From positions 5,001-69,000 of the forward strand of contig NZ_JAUFQP010000010.1 of assembly GCF_030409805.1 (NCBI RefSeq): a stretch of 64,000 nucleotides of DNA, written 5' to 3'. The notes under the pieces are model-generated. The model did no database searches and was not told the origin of the DNA. It saw only the letters and a list, made by a program, of their open reading frames with translations. A program made the translations under genes and the position numbers. The number at the start of each line of letters is the position of its first letter. Positions within the stretch are counted from its first letter, which is position 1. Below, piece after piece: positions 1 through 10,075 of the stretch. The DNA is from Algibacter miyuki. Lineage in GTDB: Bacteria > Bacteroidota > Bacteroidia > Flavobacteriales > Flavobacteriaceae.

Positions 1-52
1 TTTTTAGCGAAAAAAAGATATAGCGGAAAGCCCGACCCGAAGGGGAACGCCC
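1..52 (+). repeat. Flavobacterial two-box repeat, copy 1 (box B only, cut by window start)
   Basis: Bases 1-52 are identical to 11074-11125, and a diverged version occurs at 44112-44155. The shared core has a GC-rich end (AGCGGAAAGCCCGACCC, then a GGGG-AACGCCC segment) inside otherwise AT-rich DNA. The preceding box A seen in the other copies would lie outside the window. This copy lies just beyond the 3' end of the SusC/D-type locus, while copy 2 lies beyond its 5' end, both in the same orientation. Function is unknown; a structured RNA or a recombination-prone repeat are both possible. Confidence 0.8.
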
Positions 53-103
53 AAATTTTGATTTTCAACGATGTTTATTTTACTATGGTTTTATTTTAAT
101 ACT

Positions 104-135
104 AAAGGCCTGATAAGTAAACTTATCAGGCCTTT
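104..135 (-). terminator. Stem-loop terminator of the SusC/D-type operon
   Basis: A perfect 14-bp inverted repeat (AAAGGCCTGATAAG, loop TAAA, then its complement) lies 24 bases beyond the stop of the last gene in the operon. The T-run after the stem on the minus strand is weak, so it may act partly as a 3'-end stabilizer. Confidence 0.7.
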
Positions 136-159
136 ACACAAACTCACTATATAAACTAC

Positions 160-1659
160 TTAATTTATTTTAGTAAAAACTGTATAGTCAAAATTATATT
201 TAGGACTTCTCATAAATAACTTTAATTTATGAATACCAGCTTCTAATTGAATATTATTATTAGCAGGTTGAAGTTTATAAGTTCCCCAGTTACCTGTACC
301 TTCCACCTCAATAAGTGTTACTTCAATATCATCGATAAACACAGCTAATTGCCCAACCGAATTACCAGACCCTGTACTAGAACTCAACATACCGTCTACC
401 TGATAGGTTCCTGTTTCTAGAACATTTATTGTGTAGATCATCCATTCTCCATCTGATGTGTATCCTAAGTTACTTCTACCTGTTAAACTCCCCTCTACAT
501 CTACACCTTCAGACCTCCATCCTTTACCACGGTTGGCTGTATCTGCATCATTATAAGCTATGCCCTGACCACCAATATTAAAAAATTCCGCTTCAACGAT
601 ACCTGGAACTTCAATTGGCCCATTATAAGGACCGGTAATATTTACAACCTTGCTAGTTGTTTCTACTATGATATCATAGGGTCCGTCATTAATATCCAAT
701 TGTATATTATCATTTCCATCATCACTGGTTCTCATAAAATCGGCAATTGTATTAAAGAAAGAAAAACCGTATTGTTTTTCTGACGTTAATTCTTTATCAT
801 GAAAAGCTCTAATAACATCATTAGCTTTTAAATAAATATTTTCACCAAAGTATCTTCCTGGTTCAAGAGCTGAAAGTGTTACAAATGACGCTGCATCCCA
901 TCCAATAGACTCTACTAACATAAAAATAGGATCTAAAGAATAATCAGCTGGCACAAACGTTATTTCACCAGACAACGGGGTTGTATCTAAAATAACTTTA
1001 TTATCTATTTGAGGACTAAAAAGCATTTTATACGTAATTGTATAAGCTCTTTCCTCTTCTAAGTTAGGCACTATAATGGATAGTTTTCCATTTTCAACAT
1101 TATTACTAATGTTTGCAGGATCAATTACTAGCGCGTTACCCTGATTATCCGTCATTGTAAATTCAAGTCCATCCTTGTATTTCATAACATCATTATCTAA
1201 CGCCGCCCAACTAAAAGTAAGACTATTAACATTCACCCCGTCTGTAGGTAATATTTGGGGTTTAGCAATAAACATGTTTTTACTTACCCAATCTTCAGAT
1301 ACAGGGAACAAATCGGCATACTGCTTTATAGACTGGTTATCCTTTGCGTCTACACTAAAAACTTCAAAGTTGTAGGTTTCACCAGAATTAAGTCCTGTGA
1401 CCACTATAGTATCTATAACTGTTTCGGAAATAATACTATCTGTAGCACTATACTTTATTACCATTCTTTCGGCCTTAGCATCTGTAGGTGCATCCCAAGC
1501 TAAATAGACTTTTTCTATACCGATGTATGACCTTAAACTATCTGCTTTTCCTGGGTATACAGTTTCCGTTAGGTATTGCTTATAAATCTCGTCTTGTTCT
1601 TCGCAAGAAAAACAGAAGATCAAGAGGAGTCCTATTATTATTAAGTTATTAATTTTCAT
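160..1659 (-). CDS. Surface lipoprotein with DUF4998-like N-terminus and C-terminal CBM6-like domain
   Basis: Last gene of the PUL-type operon. The N-terminus is a lipoprotein signal (hydrophobic run ending CFSC, then EEQDE; acidic residues after the Cys favour surface export in Bacteroidota). Residues ~30-235 hold fibronectin-III/DUF4998-like beta domains. Residues ~350-499 look like a family 6 carbohydrate-binding module: an EAE start, GGQGIAYND, a GEWMIYTI core, a TGNWGTYKL strand and an aromatic NFDY near the end. The position after SusD fits a surface glycan-binding protein that feeds the SusCD transporter. No catalytic domain is seen. The ligand cannot be told from sequence; CBM6 members bind beta-glucans, xylans, agarose and others. 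Confidence 0.8.
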   Translation of the reverse strand: MKINNLIIIGLLLIFCFSCEEQDEIYKQYLTETVYPGKADSLRSYIGIEKVYLAWDAPTDAKAERMVIKYSATDSIISETVIDTIVVTGLNSGETYNFEVFSVDAKDNQSIKQYADLFPVSEDWVSKNMFIAKPQILPTDGVNVNSLTFSWAALDNDVMKYKDGLEFTMTDNQGNALVIDPANISNNVENGKLSIIVPNLEEERAYTITYKMLFSPQIDNKVILDTTPLSGEITFVPADYSLDPIFMLVESIGWDAASFVTLSALEPGRYFGENIYLKANDVIRAFHDKELTSEKQYGFSFFNTIADFMRTSDDGNDNIQLDINDGPYDIIVETTSKVVNITGPYNGPIEVPGIVEAEFFNIGGQGIAYNDADTANRGKGWRSEGVDVEGSLTGRSNLGYTSDGEWMIYTINVLETGTYQVDGMLSSSTGSGNSVGQLAVFIDDIEVTLIEVEGTGNWGTYKLQPANNNIQLEAGIHKLKLFMRSPKYNFDYTVFTKIN

Positions 1660-1712
1660 AATATTTTGTTTTTATATTGTTAAATATAACATTGTATTTT
1701 TTGAACAAAAGT

Positions 1713-3068
1713 TTAGTTCACAGAATTCCCAAAAATAGAAATCTCAGATCCTACACATACACTAGTTCCGCCATCAAAACGTTTAAGTCCTCTGTACTCA
1801 AGGTATCTAAATGTTTTTGTAAACTGAGGATTCTCTGGATACGCAATAAAGTGATGTCCTGCAAGTACTTCTTCTCTAGCTTCAACTTCATCAAAAGGTT
1901 TGACAATGTTGGCTCTACGTACGCGTTCCCAATTCACTTTGTCATTACTTATCCATAATTCGAATATTTCAACATTTTCACCATCATAGGCATATCCTGA
2001 TTGGTCTGCGCCTGATTTTCGATAATCCCAATCGCGTTGCCATACTTTAAATCTGCTCATTTGCACTTCTTCACCTAAATCAATATAATATGAAAACGGT
2101 ATAGTTCCTGTAATACCCGTACTAAAAAAGTTCTTATTTCTTAAAATACCATCATCTATAATACCATCCCAAAAAAGTTGAATTTCTCCATCTAAACTAC
2201 GTTCTCTTGCATTCCAATTAATCTCATCTCCCAATTCGCCTTTATATCCGCCTTCTTTTTCTGCACGAAGCAAAGTTCGAGTCATTGTAACTTCTTGCCC
2301 AGATTCATCAAGATCAACCCAGGTTTCGTTCATGGAGTCCGGTAATAATTCATCCCTTAGAAAAGTAAACTTTGTTTTATCAAGTAATTGATCACTAAAG
2401 GGTGTAATGTCATTATACTCCTTTAAGCCTGTTACATTACCAAAATCGTCAGCTATATCTACAGTAAAATTGTATGCTTTAATATCTAAATTATCAATTA
2501 AGAAATTATCTTTCAAATCATTAGTTGCATACTTAGCAACAATAGAGTGTCCGTCTACCTCATAAGTCACCCCTATAACCATGTTTTTTCTTTGTGGATT
2601 CTCCCAAGAAACATAAACACTTGAAAAGGAAGGAATTACTATCAATCCATCTAAAACAACATCTGTAGATGGTGTTAAAGGTGTGATTTCTTGAGTTACT
2701 GGTGCCGATTCGTTACCTGTTCTGTCTACAGAAACCAACTTTACATTATAAGGTTTAACCGAGCCTAAGCCTTCTATACCCAATGAATCTGCGTAAAAAC
2801 TCGATGCTCTATATATGGTTTCATTATTATCTAAGGTATAAACTGCTTTTACAAATAAAATATCCTCATCTACAGGTACGTCGTAAAAAAACGTCCCTCC
2901 TCCATTATTAGGTTTAAATGTTACATTAGCTACCTGTGTAGGCGCTGTTGTATCCGTACTGCCGTCATCATCACTATTACATGAACTAAACATGAATACT
3001 ATACTTATACAAACCAATGCCAAAAAACGAATAGCACCTATTTTATAATTTAATATGTTTTTTTTCAT
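1713..3068 (-). CDS. DUF4959/DUF5000/DUF5126-type lipoprotein (surface glycan-binding candidate)
   Basis: A 451-residue lipoprotein: signal segment ending MFSSC, followed by NSDDDGSTD, so probably surface-exposed. Residues ~35-130 and ~130-225 look like two fibronectin-III-like units (DUF4959, DUF5126). The C-terminal ~290-451 is a DUF5000-type discoidin/F5-8C-like beta sandwich, with strands such as SRFKVWQRDW and the conserved FELWISNDK pattern. This three-part architecture is typical of lipoproteins encoded after susC-susD. It lies 25 bases after susD and 53 bases before the CBM6-type gene, so the genes are probably cotranscribed. I infer glycan binding at the cell surface; no enzyme motif is visible. 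Confidence 0.8.
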   Translation of the reverse strand: MKKNILNYKIGAIRFLALVCISIVFMFSSCNSDDDGSTDTTAPTQVANVTFKPNNGGGTFFYDVPVDEDILFVKAVYTLDNNETIYRASSFYADSLGIEGLGSVKPYNVKLVSVDRTGNESAPVTQEITPLTPSTDVVLDGLIVIPSFSSVYVSWENPQRKNMVIGVTYEVDGHSIVAKYATNDLKDNFLIDNLDIKAYNFTVDIADDFGNVTGLKEYNDITPFSDQLLDKTKFTFLRDELLPDSMNETWVDLDESGQEVTMTRTLLRAEKEGGYKGELGDEINWNARERSLDGEIQLFWDGIIDDGILRNKNFFSTGITGTIPFSYYIDLGEEVQMSRFKVWQRDWDYRKSGADQSGYAYDGENVEIFELWISNDKVNWERVRRANIVKPFDEVEAREEVLAGHHFIAYPENPQFTKTFRYLEYRGLKRFDGGTSVCVGSEISIFGNSVN

Positions 3069-3093
3069 AATTATTATTTTGTTAATTAAAAAA

Positions 3094-5037
3094 TTATCTA
3101 TCCCAACCTGGGTTTTGAATTAACTTTGGATTTAACCTTAACTCGTTTAACTCTAGGGGGAAGAAATAATCACGAGGGGTAATCCATTGACGGGTTTGCT
3201 TAGTTTGTAACGTATAAAACTCTGTACTTAAGTTTTTCTCGACATCCCAACCAAGAATTGGTAATGTAAAAAATTCAGAACCACGTTTCCATCGTCTAAT
3301 ATCATCATATCGATGCCCTTCAAAACTAAGCTCAATAAGTCTTTCTTGATGAATAATATCTCTTAATCCTGATTTATCTAAATGCTTACCAACCGTTTTA
3401 ACTATTGTTGGATTATTATAAACAATCTCAATATCCTGCAGTCCCGCACGTCTTCTAATAACGTTCAAATCACTGTACACTTGCTGAGAAGGCCCACTAT
3501 ATTCATTACGAGCTTCGGCACGCATTAAATAAAGTTCTGGCAATCTCATAAGTGGTTTTGCATAATGCACCACTGTAGTCCAATGATCGGATGTTGTTTC
3601 TGGATGAACAAACTTTTTAACTCCAATACCTGAAGCATAAAAATCTGTTGCATGCGCTCTTCCTCCTGGGAATTCGGCATTTCTCATTTTTAAATTATTA
3701 CGAGCACCTTGCGCTCTCCAAACTCCTCTATCTGTAGCTAACCATGCATAAAAGCGAGGCTCTCTATCTAAATGTAAATTAATGGTTCGTTCTAAAGGTT
3801 GTAAATACCCTCTATAATAATCTTCCTCTTCTGGAACTACCGTAATTGCTAATCTATTATCGTAATCAAAGGTTATATCTTCTGTTATTGGCACACCGTT
3901 TTTGGTATAAAACATTTCGGCCATACGGTAACTAGCTCCTAACCATTGCCAAGCACTTCTATTATTTGTAGTATTAACAGCACTACGCATATTAGTTGCT
4001 ACTTGAAATCCGGAAGTAGATCTATCATTGATATTAGAAAGCCCCCAAATAAGTTCGCTATTCCATTCTTCTACAATTGAAAATCTATTATTATATGCAT
4101 ATTTCATTACTCCTGAAACATCCCAATCTTCCTCATCATAAAGTTCAGCTCCTCCCTCATAGGTATATAGTTTATATCCTACTGATGATGCTTGAGCAAT
4201 AGCTTCCTCAGTTGCATCTAATGCTAATTTCCATTTTTCTGGATCTGCTGTTAAATTAAAGTAAGGCACACCCTCTGCATTTACAAATGAACCATAATAT
4301 TCTGTATTACCATTATATAACGGACTAGCAGCATACATAAGCACTTTTGCTTTAACACTCATAGCAATTGTTTTATCTATTTGTCCAAGAAAAGATAAAG
4401 ACCTAGTATCTTCAAGATTATCAATAGCCTCATCAAACAAATTAATGATATAATCAAAACAAACATCAACTGGTTGACGCTCTTGTCTTACCTTATCAAT
4501 ACCTTCGGAAGCTTCAATATTCACATCTGCAAGTATAATTGGGCCATATTTATTTAATAAATAAAAATGATAATAGCCTTTAAGGAATTTTACTTGGGCA
4601 GTCCAATCTATTTTATCTGCCTCTGTCATATCTGGCACATCATTAATATTTTCTAAAAAAGTATTACATACCCTTATTCCATCATAAAGACCTGTAGCTC
4701 CATTCCTACCAGTCCAAAAGTTTAATAGTGGATCATTAGCTGTTTGCCAACCGCCTCTCATTATTTTTGAACCTCTCAATCGACCTGATTCACCGGCATA
4801 TTCTATGTCTAATCTACCAAGAAACTCATCACCAGACATTAACATACTACTGTTTACGTCATCATTATGAGGCATAAAAGAATAACATGCCGCCAAAGCT
4901 TGATAGGCTTTTATTTCTGTTTCAAATAAATTCTCTACTTCTACTGTGTTATCTGGTACTACGTCTAGGTAATCTGAACAAGAGCCACATAATAAAAGCA
5001 TTACTAAAACCTTTATATAATTTATAAATTTTGTCAT
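3094..5037 (-). CDS. SusD/RagB-family nutrient-binding outer membrane lipoprotein
   Basis: A 647-residue lipoprotein (signal ending LLLCGSC, then SDYLDVVPDN, the usual start of mature SusD-like proteins). SusD proteins cap the SusC barrel and hand glycans to it. The C-terminal part shows typical family features: a PLMRLPELYLMRAEA helix, an NVIRRRAGL segment, and the IIHQERLIELSFEGHRYDDIRRW block. Length is in the upper normal range. It starts 35 bases after the susC stop. The substrate is unknown. Because the partner SusC has an STN domain, the pair is probably controlled by the sigma/FecR genes upstream. Confidence 0.95.
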   Translation of the reverse strand: MTKFINYIKVLVMLLLCGSCSDYLDVVPDNTVEVENLFETEIKAYQALAACYSFMPHNDDVNSSMLMSGDEFLGRLDIEYAGESGRLRGSKIMRGGWQTANDPLLNFWTGRNGATGLYDGIRVCNTFLENINDVPDMTEADKIDWTAQVKFLKGYYHFYLLNKYGPIILADVNIEASEGIDKVRQERQPVDVCFDYIINLFDEAIDNLEDTRSLSFLGQIDKTIAMSVKAKVLMYAASPLYNGNTEYYGSFVNAEGVPYFNLTADPEKWKLALDATEEAIAQASSVGYKLYTYEGGAELYDEEDWDVSGVMKYAYNNRFSIVEEWNSELIWGLSNINDRSTSGFQVATNMRSAVNTTNNRSAWQWLGASYRMAEMFYTKNGVPITEDITFDYDNRLAITVVPEEEDYYRGYLQPLERTINLHLDREPRFYAWLATDRGVWRAQGARNNLKMRNAEFPGGRAHATDFYASGIGVKKFVHPETTSDHWTTVVHYAKPLMRLPELYLMRAEARNEYSGPSQQVYSDLNVIRRRAGLQDIEIVYNNPTIVKTVGKHLDKSGLRDIIHQERLIELSFEGHRYDDIRRWKRGSEFFTLPILGWDVEKNLSTEFYTLQTKQTRQWITPRDYFFPLELNELRLNPKLIQNPGWDR

Positions 5038-5072
5038 ATTTTTATTTTTTTCTAATTTAAAAAAGCTTGCTA

Positions 5073-8000
5073 TTACAATGAAAGTTGTAACCCTACATTA
5101 AAGACACGTTGCACTGGGTAACCTAGGCCATTTCCTCCCATTTCTATATCCCATAAATCGAACTTACTTATAGTTAATAAATTAGTTGCACTAGCATATA
5201 CTCTAAATTTTTCTAAGTGAAATCTAGTTAATATCTTTTCAGGTATAGTATAACCAACTTCTAAACTTTTAAGTCTTAAAAAATCACCATCTCTTAACCA
5301 CCAAGTAGATTGTTGCGTATTATTATCGACTACAGTTGTAGACAATCTTGGCCAAAAGGCTTCTGGATTTGGATTATTTAAATTCCAATAATCATCAGCT
5401 ACAATATCTAAAGCATTTCGTCTACCAACAAAAGGAGCTACTTTTTGCGAATCAATAAAGAAAGAAGATTTAGCCGACCCTTGGAAAAAGAAAGACAAAT
5501 CGAAAGCCTTATATCCTCCCGATAACCCAAAACCATAAATAATTTCTGGACTTGTTGGATCTCCAATAGCCACTGCATCATTACTATTAATTAAGCCATC
5601 ACCATTAATATCTTTATACTTAATATCTCCTGCTTGGTAAGGACCAAATTCTTGAACTGGAGAGTTCTCTATTTCTGCTTGATCTACAAATAAACGTTCT
5701 GCAACTAATCCCCAGGCTTGTTTTATAGAAGCTCCTTTACGATCTTGGTAATCATAAAGATATTGTTTTTCATCTTCAATTATTTTACTTTTTGCAAACG
5801 TAAATGTAGAACGACCGCTTAACCATAAATCTGGAGTAAAAGAGTGATTAAAATCTAAAGAGCCATCAATCCCTTGAGAGGTTGCTTCCCCTACATTACC
5901 ATAAATAGCAGCACTTAATCCAACAGAATTTGGAATAAAATCACGAGTTAAATAAACATCCGATCTGTTTTCTTTAAAGAAATCTACATTAAGATTAATA
6001 GCATTTAATATTTTCATCTCAACTCCTAAATTAAATTTTTCTGCAACCTCCCAAGTAATTAGGTTGTTTGCATAGCGCTCTACAGTATACCCACTATAAC
6101 TGGTTTGATAATTACTTCCCCACGTATACCCATTTCCTGAGTTACTAATTTGAGAAAGAAAGAAAAAACGATTGCCTGCTGAAGTAATAGCATCATTCCC
6201 TACTAAACCATAAGTAAATTTTAGTTTCATGGTATTAACAACATCTTCTAGCCCTTTCCAATATTCCTCGTTAGACATTAAATAACCAAACCCAATTGCT
6301 GGAAAAAATCCGTAGCGTTCTTTTTCTGAAAATTTCTCAGACCCATTATAGCCAAAGTTCGCTTCAATTAAATATCTAGAATCATAACCATACGTAAGTC
6401 TTCCAGAAATACCATTATTTCTAGACGGTAATGTTGCATAGATACCGCTGCCAGCACTTTGATTCATTTTCTCTTCTGCACGCCCTACAAGCAAACCGCT
6501 TACAGCATGTTTTTCGTCAAAAGTTTTATTGTATAACAAACGTGCTTCAAAATAATTACGTGAATTAGAATTACGACTTACCGATGGGTTACTTAAAGCA
6601 GCAGATCCATCATCATTAATTTGCTCCAACGTATACGTATCTGTGATTTGATCGTAATCTTTATATCTATAATAAAAAGGATCATAAGATCTTGAAGACG
6701 AAAACTCACCAAACGATTGAATTGAGAAATTACCGCTAAACGTTAAATTCTTCGTTATTTCAGATTTTATTGATAATTGAGACAATACCGTTGCAGAAAA
6801 ATAATCTTTAAATCCTTTTACACTTTCTGCATATGGATTTGTAAAAAGATTCTCTGAAGTTGCCGTTGAAGAATTACCAAATAAAATATGTGTTGTAAAC
6901 TCATTGGCTGGATCTGCCGCATAATACTTAGGAAACTCCACTGGATTTATAGCCATGACACTATTATAAATAGCTGTTCCACTAGAAGTAGGTGTATTAG
7001 ATCTATTAAAATCTGAACTAATTTTTAATCCTACCGTAGTTTTAGGGCTTAGCTTAATATTTAAATTTGAACGCAGGTTATAATTGTTAATTTGAATATT
7101 TGAATTGAAATTATTCTTTTTATCTACTCTTAATAGCCCGTTATCACTAGTATAAGAACCCGCTAAATAATAGGTTGCCACTTTACCTCCACCAGTTACA
7201 TTTATATTATATCTTGAATTTACTGTTTGCGATTTAAACAATTCATCATACCAATTCACATCTGGAAATGCGTATGGATTAAGTCCGTTTTTTGTATTTT
7301 CAATACGTTGTACATTATAAAACTTAGGCAATAATGGATCATCATTAAACTGCGCTTGATTATAAAGTTCCATATACTCTACCCCGCCAACCACTTGAGG
7401 TATTTGCGTTGGTCTAGAAAAAGAAGTTTCATGTCTGAAAGAAATTTGAGCTTTCCCCTCTTTACCTTCTTTTGTTGTTATTAAAATAACACCATTTGCC
7501 CCCCTTGCTCCGTATAGGGATGTTGCTGTAGCATCTTTCATTACGGAAAAACTAGCAATATCATCTGGTTGTACTCTAGAAAGCTCATTCGCTGAAATTT
7601 CAAACCCATCCAAAAGAATTAAAGGACTAGCCCCTTGACCAAAAGTAGATATCCCACGAACAAAAAACTCCGCATTATCGGCTCCAGGTTCTCCACTACG
7701 TTGATAAGATATTAATCCGGAAACACGTCCTGCTAAAGCTGTAGTTAAATTACTAGAAGGTATTTTAAGTTCACTTGGTTTAATTGTTGTAATTGAGGCA
7801 ACAACACTTTCCTTTTTTTGTTCTCCGAAGGCCACAACAACCACTTCATCCAAAGCAGCAGCATCTTCTTTTAAGGTTAAATTAATAACATCTTTATCTA
7901 CAACCGTTACTCGTTGGGTTTCCATACCCACAAAACTAAACTCGATAACTTCTCCTTTATCTGCCTTAATGTTATATAGACCATCAAAATCTGTTTGTGT

Positions 8001-8495
8001 ACCACGTTTTGTACCCACGACTAAGATATTAACACCTGGCACTGGCATGCCTCCTTCGTCTAATATAGTTCCACTTATTGTTCTTGTTTGTAAAACAGGA
8101 GCTTCGGTAACCTCAAGGGGTTTCCCTTCCCTTTTATGAATTACAACTTGCCTATCATTTATAGTGTAAGCAAACTCATCGACACTTAATATTTTATTAA
8201 GAACCTCTCTAATGTTCTTATTTTTTACTTCAAAGTTTCGGACTCTTTTATTTAAAAGCCCCCAAACTTCATCGTCGTAAATAATAACGAATTCACTTTG
8301 TTTTTCAATTTCTGAAATCACCTTTTTTAAGGAAACATCTTTAAATTGAATATTAAATGTTTTAGTCTGCGAGTAAGAGTCTGTAAAAGCGTAACAGACA
8401 TTAATTAAGAGAAAAACAGCAAAACACTTCACTGATTTTTTTATACTATCCCTAATTTTGTATTCAAAATTAAAATCGAATAATTTTTGTTTCAT
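5073..8495 (-). CDS. SusC/RagA-family TonB-linked outer membrane transporter with STN signalling domain
   Basis: A 1140-residue TonB-dependent transporter. After a signal peptide (to about residue 43), residues ~48-120 form an STN (secretin/TonB short N-terminal) domain, the part that contacts a FecR-type anti-sigma factor. Residues ~138-215 are a carboxypeptidase-regulatory-like beta domain (SGTILDEGGMPVPGVNI, then GTQTDFDG). Then come the plug, with the SusC signature LDGFE and ISTFGQGASPLILLD, and a 22-strand-type barrel ending FNVGLQLSL. The STN domain matches the sigma and FecR genes directly upstream, so this is a transporter that also reports substrate binding across the envelope. The imported glycan is unknown. 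Confidence 0.95.
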   Translation of the reverse strand: MKQKLFDFNFEYKIRDSIKKSVKCFAVFLLINVCYAFTDSYSQTKTFNIQFKDVSLKKVISEIEKQSEFVIIYDDEVWGLLNKRVRNFEVKNKNIREVLNKILSVDEFAYTINDRQVVIHKREGKPLEVTEAPVLQTRTISGTILDEGGMPVPGVNILVVGTKRGTQTDFDGLYNIKADKGEVIEFSFVGMETQRVTVVDKDVINLTLKEDAAALDEVVVVAFGEQKKESVVASITTIKPSELKIPSSNLTTALAGRVSGLISYQRSGEPGADNAEFFVRGISTFGQGASPLILLDGFEISANELSRVQPDDIASFSVMKDATATSLYGARGANGVILITTKEGKEGKAQISFRHETSFSRPTQIPQVVGGVEYMELYNQAQFNDDPLLPKFYNVQRIENTKNGLNPYAFPDVNWYDELFKSQTVNSRYNINVTGGGKVATYYLAGSYTSDNGLLRVDKKNNFNSNIQINNYNLRSNLNIKLSPKTTVGLKISSDFNRSNTPTSSGTAIYNSVMAINPVEFPKYYAADPANEFTTHILFGNSSTATSENLFTNPYAESVKGFKDYFSATVLSQLSIKSEITKNLTFSGNFSIQSFGEFSSSRSYDPFYYRYKDYDQITDTYTLEQINDDGSAALSNPSVSRNSNSRNYFEARLLYNKTFDEKHAVSGLLVGRAEEKMNQSAGSGIYATLPSRNNGISGRLTYGYDSRYLIEANFGYNGSEKFSEKERYGFFPAIGFGYLMSNEEYWKGLEDVVNTMKLKFTYGLVGNDAITSAGNRFFFLSQISNSGNGYTWGSNYQTSYSGYTVERYANNLITWEVAEKFNLGVEMKILNAINLNVDFFKENRSDVYLTRDFIPNSVGLSAAIYGNVGEATSQGIDGSLDFNHSFTPDLWLSGRSTFTFAKSKIIEDEKQYLYDYQDRKGASIKQAWGLVAERLFVDQAEIENSPVQEFGPYQAGDIKYKDINGDGLINSNDAVAIGDPTSPEIIYGFGLSGGYKAFDLSFFFQGSAKSSFFIDSQKVAPFVGRRNALDIVADDYWNLNNPNPEAFWPRLSTTVVDNNTQQSTWWLRDGDFLRLKSLEVGYTIPEKILTRFHLEKFRVYASATNLLTISKFDLWDIEMGGNGLGYPVQRVFNVGLQLSL

Positions 8496-8596
8496 AAAAT
8501 CTTATTTTATTTAGTTGGTTATAGTTGTTTGTTTTGTATCCGCTAACTGTTAACAGATACAGCATGAGAGCTTAGTATTTCCCACGCTTAGTGTTG

Positions 8597-9787
8597 CTAC
8601 TCTATGATATATTCATTTTTCTTAAGTTTATTAATTGTTAATTTGGAAGCTAATCCTAGATTTTTTAGTGTAGTTTCTATATCGTCATTAAGATCTAATT
8701 TACCGGTTACTTTATTTTCTTTAAATGCGTCATTCTCAATTTTAATAGAAACATTATAGTACCTATTTAATATTCTAACAATTTTCTGTAATCGGTCTCT
8801 GTTAAACGAGAGATATCCATTTATCCAAGTAAAATAAACATCTGGATTTACCTCGTATAGCTGGATAGCTTTATTTCGTTTATTCCAGTGCGCTAATTGC
8901 CCAGGTTTTAACAAGGTTTCCGAAGTAGAAAATATATTTTCTTTCTTTAGTATTTTTACCGAGCCTTCTTTTAAAACGGTTTGAATTGTATTTTCCGAAG
9001 CATAGGCCGTAACATTAAATTTGGTTCCTAAAACACTAATCTCATAATCATCATTTAAGGTTTTTACTACAAAAGGTTGTTCTTTATTAGTAGCAACTTC
9101 AAAATAAGCTTCACCTTCTAAAAACACGGTTCTACTATCTTTTCCAGCAAAACTAGAGGGGAAAATAAATTTACTTCCGGCATTTAGGTGCACAATTGTA
9201 TTATCTTCTAAAACAATTTTACTTCTTTTCCCGTAGGGCACTAATAATTGGTTGAGTTCCTCTTTTTGCTTAGTTGATTTTGCGGCTTCTTTATTGTTTA
9301 CAACAATATTTCCATCATTTTTATACTCTACCTCAGATTCTTTTGAATCGCTAAGCTCATCAATAACTAAGGCGTCTTTATTTCCTAAAATAAGTTGCGT
9401 ATTAGAAATGGAATCTAGATTTCCAATTTTTATATCGTCATAACTTAAAAATTGATTTCTTGTGCTAAAAAACCAAAAACCAGCCACTCCAAAAATTATA
9501 ACTAAAATAGCAGCGTATTTATAAATTCGAGAAAACCCATGTGGTTTATTTCGTTGTTTTGCATTCGCTTCAATTTTAAGTTTTATAGCCTCGAAAACTT
9601 CATCCTTAAAATCGGGAATAGAAATTTTGTTTTCGTCTGCTATAGCTAACAAAATTGTTTTCAGATCGTTTATTAATTGTTCGTCCTTTGGATGTTTCAA
9701 CAATAAATCTTCCATACGTTTGGAATTTTCATTGTTCGGGTTATATACCCAATTAATAAAGTCTGGATTGTTTAAATATTTTTTCAT
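8597..9787 (-). CDS. FecR-family anti-sigma factor
   Basis: A 396-residue single-pass inner membrane protein. The cytoplasmic N-terminus (~1-90) would hold the sigma factor, a membrane segment lies at ~91-108 (AAILVIIFGVAGFWFF), and the periplasmic FecR domain begins near residue 185 (LLVPYGKRSKIVLEDNT, then VHLNAGSKFIFPSSF and FLEGEAYFEV). The C-terminal DUF4974-like segment (~320-390: FNRDRLQKIVRILNRYYNV) is the STN-contacting part in this family. It lies between the sigma gene and the STN-bearing susC, completing a three-component trans-envelope signalling relay. The 288-base gap to the sigma gene suggests a separate promoter. Confidence 0.93.
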   Translation of the reverse strand: MKKYLNNPDFINWVYNPNNENSKRMEDLLLKHPKDEQLINDLKTILLAIADENKISIPDFKDEVFEAIKLKIEANAKQRNKPHGFSRIYKYAAILVIIFGVAGFWFFSTRNQFLSYDDIKIGNLDSISNTQLILGNKDALVIDELSDSKESEVEYKNDGNIVVNNKEAAKSTKQKEELNQLLVPYGKRSKIVLEDNTIVHLNAGSKFIFPSSFAGKDSRTVFLEGEAYFEVATNKEQPFVVKTLNDDYEISVLGTKFNVTAYASENTIQTVLKEGSVKILKKENIFSTSETLLKPGQLAHWNKRNKAIQLYEVNPDVYFTWINGYLSFNRDRLQKIVRILNRYYNVSIKIENDAFKENKVTGKLDLNDDIETTLKNLGLASKLTINKLKKNEYIIE

Positions 9788-10075
9788 TTTTATGGAGCTA
9801 ACTAACCTATAGATACACGAGAAGTAATTATGTGGACATTTTTTATGATTATTTTTAAGAAATCCATAAAAAAAGACAAAATATTTTATCTAGTTAATAA
9901 CAAAAGCACCATTTAGCAACATAAGCAATAATGTTGAATTTTCACAAAAACGCACATATTTAATTACAGATAGTTATAAAAAAAAAGGAAGAATCGACTA
10001 TTTTTAGAGATTTAGCCGTGTATAAAGTTGTAATCAAAACAACGTTATTTTAATTTAAAAAGAATACTATATTTT
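9788..10075. other. Intergenic region between sigma factor and FecR genes
   Basis: A 288-base AT-rich stretch downstream of the sigma gene and upstream of fecR. I see no open frame of note and no clear TAnnTTTG promoter. It must carry the fecR promoter if the two genes are not cotranscribed. A promoter read by the adjacent ECF sigma factor is possible but cannot be recognised by eye. Confidence 0.4.
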